Source: Solirubrobacter phytolaccae
GTDB taxonomy: Bacteria > Actinomycetota > Thermoleophilia > Solirubrobacterales > Solirubrobacteraceae
DNA: 36,306 nt
Direction: 5' to 3'
Assembly: GCF_027587195.1 (NCBI RefSeq)
Contig: NZ_JAPDDP010000076.1
Coordinates: forward strand, 1-36,306
Below are positions 7,565-19,117 of the stretch, piece by piece (position 1 is the first letter of the stretch; each line of letters begins with the position of its first letter). The notes under the pieces were generated by a model. That model had not been told where the DNA came from. It made no database searches and saw nothing but the letters and a program-made list of their open reading frames with translations. The translations under genes were made by a program, and so were the position numbers.

Positions 7565-8736
7565 AGGCGCTCGCGCTCGCCGCGGCGTTCACCGCGCCGC
7601 TCGGCTCCCAGCTGATCGATCTCAACGTCGCCCCGGACGGCGCCGCGTGGGTGCGCGACGAGTACTCGCGCACCGTCCGGGTGGCGCCCGACGGCCGCGT
7701 GCGCGCGACCGAGCTGCCCGACCCCGCCGTGGCGTCGACGATCGGCGCCGACGGCCAGGCGTGGTTCAGCGACGGTGACGGTGGGCTGCAGCGCGTCGAC
7801 GCCAACGGCCGCGTGACGGCGCCGCGCGAGGCCGGCGTCGCCCGGCCCGAGTCGGGGTTCGACCTCGTCGCCGGCCCGGACGGTGGGCTGTGGTCGATCG
7901 CCAGCGGCGAGACGCCGAAGCTGCTGCGCTTCACGCCCGACGGCGGCTATCACGAGACGCCGCTCGCGCTGCCCGGCTGCGACGACGCGTTCGCGGTCCC
8001 GCAGCTCGCGCGGGCCGCCGACGGCGCGGTCTGGGCCGACGACTCGAGCTGCAACCGGCTCGTGCGGGTCGATGCGACCGGGGCGGTCGCGACCATCCAG
8101 CTCCCTCAGGAGCTGGCCGTCACGGCCATCGCTCCCGACGCCACGGGGGGCGTGTGGTTCAGCGCGCTCGACCCGGTCGGCGGGCACGTGACCGCGGCCG
8201 GCGAGGTCACGCTGCTGCCCGCGGCCCCGAGCCTGGGCCGTCTGACACCGTGGGCGGTCGCGGTGGCGCCTGACGGACGGCCGTGGTTCGCCACGCAGCA
8301 CTGCACGCTGCTGACCGTCAACGCGGCCGGCGCGATCGAGCGCCGCGCGGCGCCGATCCCCGCGCGTGAGCTGGCGTTCGCCCCCGACGGACGGCTGTGG
8401 CTTTCGAGCCTCACCCGCGTCGCCCACGCGGACGCGCCGACCAACCGCTGCGACGACAAGCGCCCCACGATCAAGGTCAAGTCGAGCGTCAGCCTGCGCC
8501 GCGGTGTGCGGATCACGGTCAACGAGCCGGGCAGGCTCGACGTCCACGCCTACCCGGCGGGCGGCAAGGTGACGATCGACCGCACGTTCACCCTGCGCCG
8601 GCGCGGCAGCGTCCAGCTGCGCTTCCCGAAGCGCTGGAAGCTCGAGCGCGGCGACGCCGTGTGGCTGATGCTGCAAGCCCGGGACCGCGACGGCAACGCC
8701 GCGATCCGGGACATCAAGCTGCGCGTGAAGCTCTAA
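7561..8736 (+). CDS. Beta-propeller protein, paralog 4 (short signal region)
   Basis: A 391-residue protein that starts in an ATGA overlap with paralog 3 and ends at a TAA whose first two bases overlap the convergent gmk stop (8733-8735). Blades show APDGAAWV, GADGQAWFS, AADGAVWAD and PDGRPWFAT. Cysteines are at PGCDD, SSCNR, QHCTL and NRCDD, matching the other three. The N-terminus is shorter and less hydrophobic (KALALAAAFTAPLGSQ) than in its siblings, so export is likely but less certain. The C-terminal domain is compact (VSLRRGVRITVNE to DRDGNAAIR). It is the most diverged and last member of the operon. Confidence 0.83.
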   Translation: MKALALAAAFTAPLGSQLIDLNVAPDGAAWVRDEYSRTVRVAPDGRVRATELPDPAVASTIGADGQAWFSDGDGGLQRVDANGRVTAPREAGVARPESGFDLVAGPDGGLWSIASGETPKLLRFTPDGGYHETPLALPGCDDAFAVPQLARAADGAVWADDSSCNRLVRVDATGAVATIQLPQELAVTAIAPDATGGVWFSALDPVGGHVTAAGEVTLLPAAPSLGRLTPWAVAVAPDGRPWFATQHCTLLTVNAAGAIERRAAPIPARELAFAPDGRLWLSSLTRVAHADAPTNRCDDKRPTIKVKSSVSLRRGVRITVNEPGRLDVHAYPAGGKVTIDRTFTLRRRGSVQLRFPKRWKLERGDAVWLMLQARDRDGNAAIRDIKLRVKL

Positions 8737-9284
8737 GCGCCGCGGACGATCTGCTCGAGCGCGCCGACCGCCTCGTCGAGGCGGTCGTTCTCGACCACGT
8801 GCGCGAACTCGTCCTGCGCGGCCAGCTCGGCCTTGGCGACACCCAGCCGGCGCTCGATCTGGTCGGCGTCGTCCGTCCCGCGGCCGATGAGGCGCAGGCG
8901 GAGCGTCTCCTCGTTGGGCGGCGCGATGAAGATGCGGACGGCGTCGGGCAGGGTCTGCGCGATCTGGCGCGCGCCCTGGACCTCGATCTCCAGCACCACC
9001 GAGTGCTCCGCGGCGACGCGCTTCTCCAGCTCGGAGCGCAGCGTGCCGTAGCGGCGGCCGGAGTACTCGGCGTGCTCGACGAAGTCACCGTCGACGACCC
9101 GGCGATCGAACTCCAGGTCGTCGAGGAAGTGGTAGTGCACGCCGTGCTCCTCCCCCGGCCGCGGCGAGCGCGTGGTGGCGGAGACGGCGAGCTCGAGCTC
9201 AGGCATGCGCTCGAGCAGCGTCCGGATCAGCGTGCCCTTACCGACGCCCGAGGGGCCGGTGATGACAAAGATCTTGCCGGGCAA
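8733..9284 (-). CDS. gmk: Guanylate kinase
   Basis: This 183-residue enzyme phosphorylates GMP to GDP with ATP. The P-loop is at residues 10-18 (GPSGVGKGT). The GMP-binding region shows SATTRSPRPGEEHGVHYHF and the Tyr-rich EYSGRRYGT, followed by the lid and LEIEVQGARQI. The start is a TTG at 9284-9282, directly after the TAG of mihF, which lies in the same frame, so no earlier start is possible; a later start would remove the P-loop. No strong ribosome binding site is visible, which suggests coupling to mihF translation. The mihF-gmk pairing is conserved in actinobacteria, but rpoZ, which usually follows, is displaced here by the propeller cassette. Confidence 0.96.
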   Translation of the reverse strand: MPGKIFVITGPSGVGKGTLIRTLLERMPELELAVSATTRSPRPGEEHGVHYHFLDDLEFDRRVVDGDFVEHAEYSGRRYGTLRSELEKRVAAEHSVVLEIEVQGARQIAQTLPDAVRIFIAPPNEETLRLRLIGRGTDDADQIERRLGVAKAELAAQDEFAHVVENDRLDEAVGALEQIVRGA

Positions 9285-9683
9285 CTACCGGCGAAGCATC
9301 GAGATCAGCTCGGCGCGCTGGCGCTCCGAGAGACCACCGATGGTCTTCGAGGGTGAGATACGGCAGACCTGCAAGACCTTGTTCACCTTCACGCGACCGT
9401 ACTTCGGCACCGCGAGCAGCATGTCGAAGACCTTGGCGGTCTCGATGTACTCGGGAGGCTCCATCAGGAGCATGTGGATGCTGGCCCGCCCAGCTTTGAG
9501 GTCTCGCTTCAGCGACGCGCGCTTAGTTCGAATCTCGTTCGCGCGCTGGAGTGCCTCCATGCGCTGGACGAGGGAACGCTCAGGAGCAGCCGTGGTGGGC
9601 TTGGCGGGCGTCTTCGTCGCTGGCGGCATGGGCGGCGAGTCTACAGCGCTGGGAGCCGCCGACAAGGGTCCTGACAGAAACAT
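9285..9683 (-). CDS. mihF: Integration host factor, actinobacterial type
   Basis: A small nucleoid-associated DNA-binding protein of the mIHF family, which helps phage integration and organises DNA in actinobacteria. The core runs from SLVQRMEALQRANEIRTKRA through the conserved LLMEPPEYIETAKVFDML and VPKYGRVKVNKVLQVCRI, ending ISPSKTIGGLSERQRAEL with a helix-two-turn-helix-like region. The 132-residue start at 9683 is preferred because AGGTGA (9693-9688) lies 4 nt upstream. The ATG at 9629 would give 114 residues, closer to the family core, but lacks a ribosome binding site. A TGAAC-N5-GTTCA dyad at 9693-9707 overlaps the ribosome binding site. The stop abuts the gmk TTG. Confidence 0.93.
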   Translation of the reverse strand: MFLSGPLSAAPSAVDSPPMPPATKTPAKPTTAAPERSLVQRMEALQRANEIRTKRASLKRDLKAGRASIHMLLMEPPEYIETAKVFDMLLAVPKYGRVKVNKVLQVCRISPSKTIGGLSERQRAELISMLRR

Positions 9684-9692
9684 CGCTTCACC

Positions 9693-9707
9693 TGAACTTG
9701 AGGTTCA
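9693..9707. promoter_or_regulatory. Inverted repeat at mihF ribosome binding site
   Basis: TGAAC, five bases, then GTTCA form a perfect 5-bp dyad just upstream of the longer mihF start, overlapping its AGGTGA. It could be an operator or a small RNA hairpin; chance cannot be excluded for a 5-bp arm. Confidence 0.3.
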
Positions 9708-9731
9708 ATCCTTCGAGGGACGCGTCATAGC

Positions 9732-9753
9732 AAGTCCTGCAATTGCAGGACTT
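9732..9753. terminator. Perfect 22-bp palindrome, likely intrinsic terminator or operator
   Basis: The arms AAGTCCTGC and GCAGGACTT are separated by AATT, giving a 9-bp stem with a 4-nt loop; the palindrome is also perfect through the centre. On the plus strand it runs straight into TTTT. On the minus strand, the direction of carB, it is followed by the weaker CTTGCTATG. It lies about 115 bp after the carB stop and 50 bp before the mihF start. It is therefore either the end signal of the pyr-carAB transcript or a binding site controlling mihF-gmk. Confidence 0.5.
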
Positions 9754-9786
9754 TTGCCTGGACGAATGTCGAGGCATAGACCAGCC

Positions 9787-9803
9787 GTCCAGCGGGGCTG
9801 GAC
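9787..9803. other. Short hairpin between carB and mihF
   Basis: GTCCAGC, three G bases, then GCTGGAC form a perfect 7-bp stem, without a T-run on either side. It may pair with the neighbouring palindrome to end or pause the carB transcript. Confidence 0.35.
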
Positions 9804-9867
9804 AATCGGTCTAGTGCTGGAGCTGCGCCCGCACGCAGGGAGTACGGGCGCACTCTAGCCCATCGAT

Positions 9868-12919
<3,052 letters not shown>

Positions 12920-12927
<8 letters not shown>

Positions 12928-14016
12928 GCGAGGCCTCGAAGAGGGCGATGAACTCGTCGAACAGCCCGAGGGAGTCGTTGGGGCCGGGGCCGGCCTCGGG
13001 GTGGTACTGCACGCAGCCGGCGGGAACGTCGAGCAGGCGGATCCCCTCGATGGTGTTGTCGTAGAGGTTCACGTGGGTGAGCTGGGCGGCGCCGAGCTCG
13101 GTGTCGATGATCTCCCCCGGCGTGCCGGCGACCGCGAAGCCGTGGTTCTGGGAGGTGATCGCGATCCGGCCCGTCCGCAGGTCCTTGACGGGGTGGTTGG
13201 CGCCGCGGTGGCCGAACGGGAGCTTGAACGTCTCCAGGCCGGCGGCGCGTGAGAGCAGCTGGTGGCCGAGGCAGATGCCGAACACCGGCTTCGTGGACAG
13301 CAGCGTCTTGATGTTCTCGACGATGTAGTCCAGCGCGGCGGGGTCGCCCGGGCCCGGGACGAGGAAGAACCCGTCCGGGTCGGCGGCGAGCAGGTCCTCC
13401 GCCGACGTCGTGCACGGGTAGATCTCGAGCGTCGCGCCGCGGGAGGTGAAGTTGCGGATGATGGATCGCTTGATGCCGGTGTCGAGCGCGACGATCCGCG
13501 GGCCGTCACCCTCGCCCTCGAAGATGGTCGGCTTCGCGATCGTGACCTCACGCGCGAGGTCACGGCCGACCATGCTCGGCTCGGCCGCGATCCGCTCACG
13601 CGCCTCGCTCACGGGCACGTCGGCGGTGAAGATCCCGCCGCGCATGCTGCCCGCGGTGCGGATGTGCCGCACGAGCGCGCGTGTGTCCACGCCCGCGATG
13701 CCCGGGACGCCGTTGGCCTTGAGCCAGCTCAGCCAGCCCTGCTCGGCCGCGGGGGCGTCGTCGTAGTCGACCGCCGCGCGCATGATCGCCCCACCCGCGT
13801 GGATGCGGTCGGACTCCATGAACTGCTCGCTGACGCCGTAGTTGCCGACGTGCGCGGTCGTGAAGGTGATCAGCTGGCGCGCGAAGCTCGGGTCGGTCAT
13901 CGACTCCTGGTAGCCCGACATGCCGGTCGTGAAGACGACTTCGCCGGTGGTCGAGACGGGCGCGCCGACGGACTCGCCGTCGAAGCGCGTGCCGTCCTCG
14001 AGAAGGACGTAGGCGC

Positions 14017-14020
<4 letters not shown>
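12920..14020 (-). CDS. carA: Carbamoyl-phosphate synthase small (glutaminase) subunit
   Basis: This 366-residue subunit hydrolyses glutamine and passes ammonia to CarB. The N-terminal domain starts [19 protein letters not shown]. The class-I glutaminase domain has the nucleophile Cys250 (FGICLGHQL) and the His340/Glu342 pair (VQYHPEA). The ATG at 14020 forms an ATGA overlap with the pyrC stop, and an open extension upstream is antisense-like filler inside pyrC. The 3' end overlaps carB by 8 bases. It belongs to the pyrR-pyrB-pyrC-carA-carB operon. Confidence 0.97.
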
Positions 14021-15324
<1,304 letters not shown>

Positions 15325-15332
15325 GAAGCTTT

Positions 15333-16265
15333 CTAGGCGGGGACGGCGGTGGAGAGGGACGGCTTCGGCGCGTTGCGCCCGGTGAGCAGCTCGTAGAGCA
15401 CGGCCATGCGGACGACGACGCCGGCCTCGACCTGCTGGCCGATGACGGCCTGCGGCGAGTCGATCACCTCGGCGGAGAGCTCGACGCCGCGGTTGACCGG
15501 ACCGGGATGCATCAGGACCTGGCGGGCGCTCAGGCGGCGGCCGTCGATCTGGTACTGGGTGGCGTACTCGCGCAGGGACGGGACGAACGAGTCGGTCATG
15601 CGCTCGTTCTGCATCCGCAGGGCGTAGACGACGTCGGCTTCGGGGAGCCGGTCGAGCGAGTACTCGACCTCGCACATCGCCTCCATCCCGCGCGGGATGA
15701 GGGTCGGCGGGCCGGCGACGGTGACCTTCGCGCCCATCATCTGGAACGCGAGGATGCAGGAGCGCGCGACGCGGCTGTGCGTGATGTCGCCGACGATCCA
15801 GATGTTCTTGCCCTCGAGCGTGCCGAGGCGCTCGCGCAGCGTGTAGACGTCCAGCAGCGCCTGCGTCGGGTGCTCGTGCTTGCCGTCGCCGGCGTTGACG
15901 ACGCCCGCGGTGGTCCAGTTGGCCACGAGCTCGGCGGCGCCGACGTGCGGCGTGCGGATGACGATCAGGTCCGGCCGGTACGCGGACAGCGTCTGGACCG
16001 TGTCCTTGAGCGACTCGCCCTTGTCGACGGCGGAGCCGGACGCGGCGAAGTTGATGACGTCCGCGGACAGCGACTTGGCGGCCAGCTCGAACGAGGAGCG
16101 CGTGCGCGTGCTCGACTCGTAGAACAGGTTCAGCACGCGGCGCCCGCGGAGCGCCGGGACCTTCTTGATCTCGCGCTCGGAGACCTCGGTGAACGTCTTC
16201 GCGCGATCGAGGATCCGCTCGATGCCAGCGCGGTCCAGGTCGTTGATCGACAGCAGGTGCCGCAT
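15333..16265 (-). CDS. pyrB: Aspartate carbamoyltransferase catalytic subunit
   Basis: This 310-residue enzyme condenses carbamoyl phosphate with aspartate, the committed step of pyrimidine synthesis. The carbamoyl-phosphate loop SSTRTRSSFE is at residues 51-60, KHEHPTQALLDVYTL holds the His-Pro-Thr-Gln motif, and LMHPGPVNRG is the C-terminal substrate loop. Length matches the catalytic chain; no regulatory PyrI gene is nearby, as is usual for actinobacteria. The start shares its A with the pyrR stop (TGATG), so translation is coupled to pyrR and is presumably regulated with it. Confidence 0.97.
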   Translation of the reverse strand: MRHLLSINDLDRAGIERILDRAKTFTEVSEREIKKVPALRGRRVLNLFYESSTRTRSSFELAAKSLSADVINFAASGSAVDKGESLKDTVQTLSAYRPDLIVIRTPHVGAAELVANWTTAGVVNAGDGKHEHPTQALLDVYTLRERLGTLEGKNIWIVGDITHSRVARSCILAFQMMGAKVTVAGPPTLIPRGMEAMCEVEYSLDRLPEADVVYALRMQNERMTDSFVPSLREYATQYQIDGRRLSARQVLMHPGPVNRGVELSAEVIDSPQAVIGQQVEAGVVVRMAVLYELLTGRNAPKPSLSTAVPA

Positions 16266-16813
16266 CAGGCGTACGCCTCCTCGAGCTCGGTGATGGTCAC
16301 TTCGTCGGCGCCGTCGATCTCGACGATGCGGACGTTGACGCGCTCCGAGCGCGCCGTCGGCAGGTTCTTGCCCACGTAGTCGGGGCGGAAGGGCAGCTCG
16401 CGGTGCCCGCGGTCGGCCAGCACGGCCAGCTGCACGCGCTCGGGGCGGCCGTAGTCGAACAGCGCCTCGATCGCGGCGCGGACGGTGCGGCCCGTGTAGA
16501 GCACGTCGTCGACGAGCACGACCGTGTAGTCCTCGAGCGCGAAGTCCAGGTTGGACGCGTTCACGTGCGGGTCGGGCCCGCGCGTGCTCAGGTCGTCGCG
16601 GTAGAAGGCGATGTCGATGTCTCCGAGCGGCACCTCCTGATCCAGGAGGTCGCAGACGAGCCGGTGCAGGCGGGTGGCGAGGTGCGCGCCGCGCCGGTGG
16701 ATGCCCACGAGGGCGACCGGACGACCGCTGTTCTTCTCGACCACCTCGTGCGCGATGCGTACGAGCGTGCGGTGGATGTCGTCCTCGTCGAGGACGATTT
16801 TCGGTTCTGACAC
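16265..16813 (-). CDS. pyrR: PyrR, pyrimidine operon RNA-binding regulator / uracil phosphoribosyltransferase
   Basis: A 182-residue type I phosphoribosyltransferase-fold protein that binds pyr mRNA when UMP is high. The PRPP-binding loop VVLVDDVLYTGRT spans residues 98-110, GIHRRGAHLATRL is the other conserved block, and the C-terminus DEVTITE is typical. The GTG start at 16813 has AGGAAGGA (16825-16818) 4 nt upstream. Directly before that lies a PyrR-binding-loop-like hairpin, so the operon is probably self-regulated at translation. The gene leads pyrB, pyrC, carA and carB. Confidence 0.96.
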   Translation of the reverse strand: MSEPKIVLDEDDIHRTLVRIAHEVVEKNSGRPVALVGIHRRGAHLATRLHRLVCDLLDQEVPLGDIDIAFYRDDLSTRGPDPHVNASNLDFALEDYTVVLVDDVLYTGRTVRAAIEALFDYGRPERVQLAVLADRGHRELPFRPDYVGKNLPTARSERVNVRIVEIDGADEVTITELEEAYA

Positions 16814-16817
16814 GGGT

Positions 16818-16842
16818 TCCTTCCTGGCCTCTCCGGACCGGG
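16818..16842 (-). promoter_or_regulatory. PyrR-binding-loop-like hairpin at the pyrR ribosome binding site
   Basis: Read on the minus strand from 16839 to 16826 the sequence is GGTCCGGAGAGGCC. It fits the known PyrR target pattern UCC-NGNGA-GG: GG and CC pair around a bulged U, and CC pairs GG around a GGAGA loop. A lower stem can form between CC (16841-16840) and the GG (16824-16823) that starts the AGGAAGGA ribosome binding site, around a bulged A. Protein binding would therefore hide the site, matching the translational PyrR control described in mycobacteria. Function is inferred. Confidence 0.72.
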
Positions 16843-16873
16843 TTAAAGGGACTTCGGTGAACCTAGCAGGGGC

Positions 16874-17818
16874 TCAGGACGGCGCTGCGGGCAGCTCGTG
16901 CTTGACCAGGTGCGGCTCCCCACGTTCCGGGAACGGGATCTCGATCGTGTCGAAGTCACGCGGGACGACCGTGGGCTCGAAGGTGGCGCGGGCCTCGTCG
17001 CGGATGTCGCGCGGGAAATAGCGCGTGGAGAGGTGCGTGAGCGCGAGCAGCTTGACCTTCGCGTCGAGCGCGAGCTGCGCGGCCTGGCGCGCCGTGGAGT
17101 GGCCGGTCTCGCGGGCGCGGGTCTTCTCGTCCTCGCAGAAGGTCGCCTCGTGGATGAGGACGTCGGCGCCCGCGGCGTAGACCTCGGTGGTCTGGCAGGG
17201 CATCGTGTCGCCCGAGTAGACGATCCGGCGGCCGAGGCGGCCCTCCCCCATGACCTGCTCGGGCGTGACGTCGCCGACGGTCTCGCCGCGCTGGAGGCGG
17301 CCGAAGTCGGGCCCCGGGGTGACGCCGAGCGCCTGCGCGCGCTGGGCGTCGAAGCGGCCCGGGCGGTCGTCCTCGACGAACGCGTAGCCGAACGCCTCGA
17401 CGCGGTGCTTGACCGGGAAGCCCTGGATCACGAAGCCGTCGTAGCCGATCTCCTCGTGCGGGTCGAGGTCGCTGACGTCCAGCCGGTACTTGGTGCGGCC
17501 GATGATCGGGCGCACGACCTGCTGGAAGGTGGCCAGGAAGCCGGGCGGGCCGAAGATCTCCAGCGGCGCTTCACGGTCGCGCATGTCGAACGTCTTGATC
17601 ATCCCCGGCAGCCCGAGCCAGTGGTCCAGGTGCAGGTGCGTGATGAAGATCGCGTCCAGGTCCGGCAGGCCGACGCTGCGCAGCAGCTGGTGCTGCGTGC
17701 CCTCGCCGCAGTCGAACAGGATCCGCTCGCCGCCCGCGCGCAGCAGGATCGCGGGCAGGCCGCGCTTGGGCGTGGGCACCGATCCCGCGGTGCCGGCGAA
17801 GAAGACGCTGAGATCCAC
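16874..17818 (-). CDS. rnz: Ribonuclease Z
   Basis: A 314-residue metallo-beta-lactamase-fold endonuclease that trims the 3' ends of tRNA precursors, particularly those without an encoded CCA (as is the tRNA-Arg in this window). The zinc motif HLHLDH is at residues 61-66 within FITHLHLDHWLGLPG. Further ligands are at the GDT of VYSGDTMP and the His of LTHLSTRY, and ETGHSTARQAAQLA is the family's HST block. Length and motifs fit the short-form enzyme. The GTG start at 17818 lies 21 nt after the stop of the ComEC-like MBL gene, and 60 nt separate its stop from pyrR. Confidence 0.94.
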   Translation of the reverse strand: MDLSVFFAGTAGSVPTPKRGLPAILLRAGGERILFDCGEGTQHQLLRSVGLPDLDAIFITHLHLDHWLGLPGMIKTFDMRDREAPLEIFGPPGFLATFQQVVRPIIGRTKYRLDVSDLDPHEEIGYDGFVIQGFPVKHRVEAFGYAFVEDDRPGRFDAQRAQALGVTPGPDFGRLQRGETVGDVTPEQVMGEGRLGRRIVYSGDTMPCQTTEVYAAGADVLIHEATFCEDEKTRARETGHSTARQAAQLALDAKVKLLALTHLSTRYFPRDIRDEARATFEPTVVPRDFDTIEIPFPERGEPHLVKHELPAAPS

Positions 17819-17839
17819 GGCCCGCGAGGCTAGCGTGAG

Positions 17840-19117
17840 CTACGGGTCGAGATCGAAGCTCGAACCCTCCAGGAAGGTCGCCTCGAAGCGGCCGGGATGC
17901 TCGTCGAGCCGCTGGTTCACGCGCCGGCGCACGTCCTCCATGTGCTTGTTGCCCGTGACCTGGGGGTTCGAGTTGATCCAGAGCTTGAAGGGGCGCGGGT
18001 CGGCGGCGAGCCGCGACTTGATCAGCAGGTCGACAATCCGCAGGTCCGGGTTGTGATGGCTGCCGTTGGCGCAGATCACGTAGTGGTCGGCCGTGATCCG
18101 CTCGTAGAGCCGCTGGTCGGTGTCGACGTTGTACTCGGCGCCGTGGTGCGGGACCTTCAGGACGTTGACGTGCAGTGCGCCTCCCGCCGTGATCTCGCCG
18201 GCGTGCTCGAGGCCTTTGAGGAGGTCGTCGCCGTGCCCGTCGCCCGTCAGCAGCAGCGTCTTGTCGTCCTGCTCGCGCACGAGCAGCATGATCGACGCCA
18301 GGTTCGGGGCCGTGACCTCCCCGCGATCCCCGAGCCGGCCGGCGCTCTGCGCGAGCGCGTCGCGGAAGGTGCCGACGTCGTCCAGGTTGAGCCGCTCGAG
18401 GTCCTTCCGCGTGTCCTCGCGGATCCGGCCCATCTCGGCCTCGTGCTTGCCGATCCACTCGTGCCAGTCGGCCTGGAAGTTCACGACGTCGACCTCGAAC
18501 GGGGCGAGCAGGGTCACCTCGAGCGTCCCGACGTCGGCCGTCTGCCGGGCCTCGCGCACCATCAGCAGCCCGCCTTCGCCGCCGAACCTCCGGTTGAGCG
18601 GGATGTCGAGCTGGTGCTCGCTGATTCTGTCCGAGAGGCGGATGCCGTCGCCCGCGCTGTAGGCGAGGTCGCGCTGGTGGGCGGCGTCCTCGAGCCGCTG
18701 CGCGTCTTCGCTCAGCTCGAGGACCCCGGCGGTCTGGGACAGCAGCTCGGCGACCGGCCGCGGGTCGGCGTCGAGCTGCGCCCGGAACCCGTTGTGCCAG
18801 AGCTCTTTGACGTTCGGCGGCCGCGGCTCGCTCGGCCGGCGCGTGCGGCGCGTGGGATCGGCGGACTGGAACGCGTGGACCCGCCAGTCGAACTCCGCGT
18901 CCAGCAGCGCGAGGATGCCGCCGATGTGGTCGCCGTCCACGTGCGACACGCACACGACGTCGAGCTCCCGGCCGGCCTCCCGCAGGGTGCTCAACGCCGG
19001 CGCGACGTGCTCGCGATAGGACTTGGCCAGCCCGCCGTCGACCAGCATCAGCGTGCCGTCCTGGCTCTCCACGAGCACGCAGTCCCCGGGGCCGGACTGG
19101 AAGACCGTGAGCTTCAT
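17840..19117 (-). CDS. ComEC-like metallo-beta-lactamase-fold hydrolase
   Basis: A 425-residue soluble protein with the MBL signature of the ComEC/Rec2 branch: VDGG at 27-30, the HxDxDH motif SHVDGDHIGG (His59, Asp61, Asp63, His64), the later Asp293 (LLLTGDG) and KVPHHG with His324/His325. About 210 residues are inserted between the first and second motif groups. No signal peptide or membrane segment is seen, so unlike ComEC itself it should be cytoplasmic. The ATG at 19117 forms an ATGA overlap with the stop of the S8 peptidase gene, implying a two-gene unit. The in-frame extension further upstream lies inside the peptidase gene and is a shadow. Substrate is unknown; nucleic acid or nucleotide phosphodiesters are plausible from the family. 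Confidence 0.88.
   Translation of the reverse strand: MKLTVFQSGPGDCVLVESQDGTLMLVDGGLAKSYREHVAPALSTLREAGRELDVVCVSHVDGDHIGGILALLDAEFDWRVHAFQSADPTRRTRRPSEPRPPNVKELWHNGFRAQLDADPRPVAELLSQTAGVLELSEDAQRLEDAAHQRDLAYSAGDGIRLSDRISEHQLDIPLNRRFGGEGGLLMVREARQTADVGTLEVTLLAPFEVDVVNFQADWHEWIGKHEAEMGRIREDTRKDLERLNLDDVGTFRDALAQSAGRLGDRGEVTAPNLASIMLLVREQDDKTLLLTGDGHGDDLLKGLEHAGEITAGGALHVNVLKVPHHGAEYNVDTDQRLYERITADHYVICANGSHHNPDLRIVDLLIKSRLAADPRPFKLWINSNPQVTGNKHMEDVRRRVNQRLDEHPGRFEATFLEGSSFDLDP

Noticed and set aside
3868-8736. The propellers as true virginiamycin B lyases (antibiotic resistance)
   Set aside because: Only the propeller blade pattern is shared; the cassette encodes exported proteins with disulfide cysteines and an extra domain, so a resistance call is not supported.
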